Assembly: GCA_005881495.1 (NCBI GenBank)
Contig: VBHI01000170.1
Span: 1-13,288 of the forward strand
Direction: 5' to 3'
Length of the DNA: 13,288 nucleotides
From: Chloroflexota bacterium
Lineage (GTDB): Bacteria; Chloroflexota; Ktedonobacteria; Ktedonobacterales; Ktedonobacteraceae
Of this stretch, positions 12,674-13,288 are shown one piece after another. Numbering within the stretch: the stretch's first letter is position 1; the number at the start of each line of letters is the position of its first letter. The notes beneath the pieces were generated by a model. It was not told the DNA's origin, did no database searches, and worked only from the letters and a program-made list of their open reading frames with translations. The translations under genes and the position numbers were made by a program.

Positions 12674-13288
12674 TCACCCTGAAAACGGTGCCGCTTCGCT
12701 TAAGCGCACTTTCCAGATGTTTTCCATTGGCCAGTGCCTGGCCCATTCATTCTCGGCTTCAGTGCGGTAGGTACTGGTGGTACCGATGGCTGGTCGCGTT
12801 TCGATCAGGTCTTCTATGATAAAGCCGTTGCGCCGGAAGAGCCGGATCCATTCACCATAGGGTAACTGGAAATCGACCTCGTCCTCCCACTCCAGCCGCG
12901 TCATGCCAAAATAGTCGTTGACGAGGGTTTGCTCAACCTGGTCCGTGGTTGTGTTCAGGCAGAGAAATTGGATCGGCGTTGCGGTTGAGAAGGCAAAGAG
13001 TCCGCCGGGCCGCAGCAGGCGAGCAGCCTCCGGCACAGTTCGTTGTGGATCGCAGAAGGTCATCGCCCCCCAATCGCAAAAGACGATATCGAAACTGGCA
13101 TCCGGTAGTGGCACATCCTCGGCGCTGGCCTCAATAAGGGGAAAGTCAATGCCTGCCTCTTTCATGAGACGGCGTGCGTGAGATAGCTGTTGGGACGAGA
13201 AATCAAGGCCAACAGGTCGCGCTCCACAACGGGCCAGTTCGATGGACCAGCGGGCCGCGCCACAACCGAACTCCAACACATCTTTGCC
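12674..13288 (-). CDS. Class I SAM-dependent methyltransferase (N-terminus beyond window)
   Basis: A partial gene whose frame is open at the right edge. Visible is the Methyltransf_11-type core: VLEFGCGAARWSIELA (SAM motif I), then VGLDFSSQQLSHARRLMKEAG, IEASAEDVPLPDASFDIVFCDWGAM and LLRPGGLFAFSTATP. The C-terminal part is LPYGEWIRLFRRNGFIIEDLIETRPA and ENEWARHWPMENIWKVR. Relatives end soon after the WKVR motif. Here a short tail, LSEAAPFSG, follows and the TGA stop (12676-12674) is part of the repeat-like motif AGGGTGACCGC read on the minus strand. The substrate is unknown. It converges with the gene at 12061. Confidence 0.88.
   Translation of the reverse strand, partial: GKDVLEFGCGAARWSIELARCGARPVGLDFSSQQLSHARRLMKEAGIDFPLIEASAEDVPLPDASFDIVFCDWGAMTFCDPQRTVPEAARLLRPGGLFAFSTATPIQFLCLNTTTDQVEQTLVNDYFGMTRLEWEDEVDFQLPYGEWIRLFRRNGFIIEDLIETRPAIGTTSTYRTEAENEWARHWPMENIWKVRLSEAAPFSG

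Overview
The window looks like a chromosomal segment of a bacterium of the Chloroflexota, most plausibly a Ktedonobacteria-type soil organism. This is an inference from gene content: an F420-type flavin/deazaflavin oxidoreductase, a DoxX protein, T-box control of pheST, a dense set of regulators and methyltransferases, and a dispersed short palindromic repeat. No rRNA or other taxonomic marker is present.

Layout. (1) 1-3720, minus strand: the phenylalanyl-tRNA synthetase locus. A T-box leader with an intrinsic terminator precedes pheS, followed by a 258-bp spacer carrying two copies of a palindromic repeat, then pheT, which runs off the left edge. pheS is broken: a stretch encoding about 18 residues around the start of catalytic motif 1 is missing and the frame shifts. 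(2) 3720-4790: another repeat copy, a structured non-coding stretch, a plus-strand FDOR/PPOX-type flavoenzyme gene, then tRNA-Pro(GGG) with its own promoter and terminator. (3) 4984-6605: a minus-strand DoxX-family membrane protein, then about 850 bp without a recognisable gene that holds two MITE-like inverted-repeat structures. (4) 6606-8176: a TetR regulator whose promoter is covered by a perfect 33-bp palindrome, followed by an isoprenylcysteine-carboxyl-methyltransferase-like membrane enzyme. (5) 8278-8736: a tiny ORF and a small coiled-coil protein with 21-bp internal repeats. (6) 8797-11989, minus strand: a tightly packed four-gene unit of ECF sigma factor, zinc-finger membrane anti-sigma factor, UbiA-type prenyltransferase and SAM O-methyltransferase, with a small membrane protein gene divergent from it at 12061. 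(7) 12496-13288: a fourth repeat locus, then a minus-strand methyltransferase entering from the right edge whose stop codon lies in a repeat-derived motif.

The most notable points are the disrupted pheS with its T-box, the repeat family whose hairpin arms covary between copies, and the sigma/anti-sigma/prenyltransferase/methyltransferase unit, which looks like a membrane-signal-controlled pathway modifying an isoprenoid-linked molecule. The TetR palindrome is a very clear candidate autoregulatory operator.
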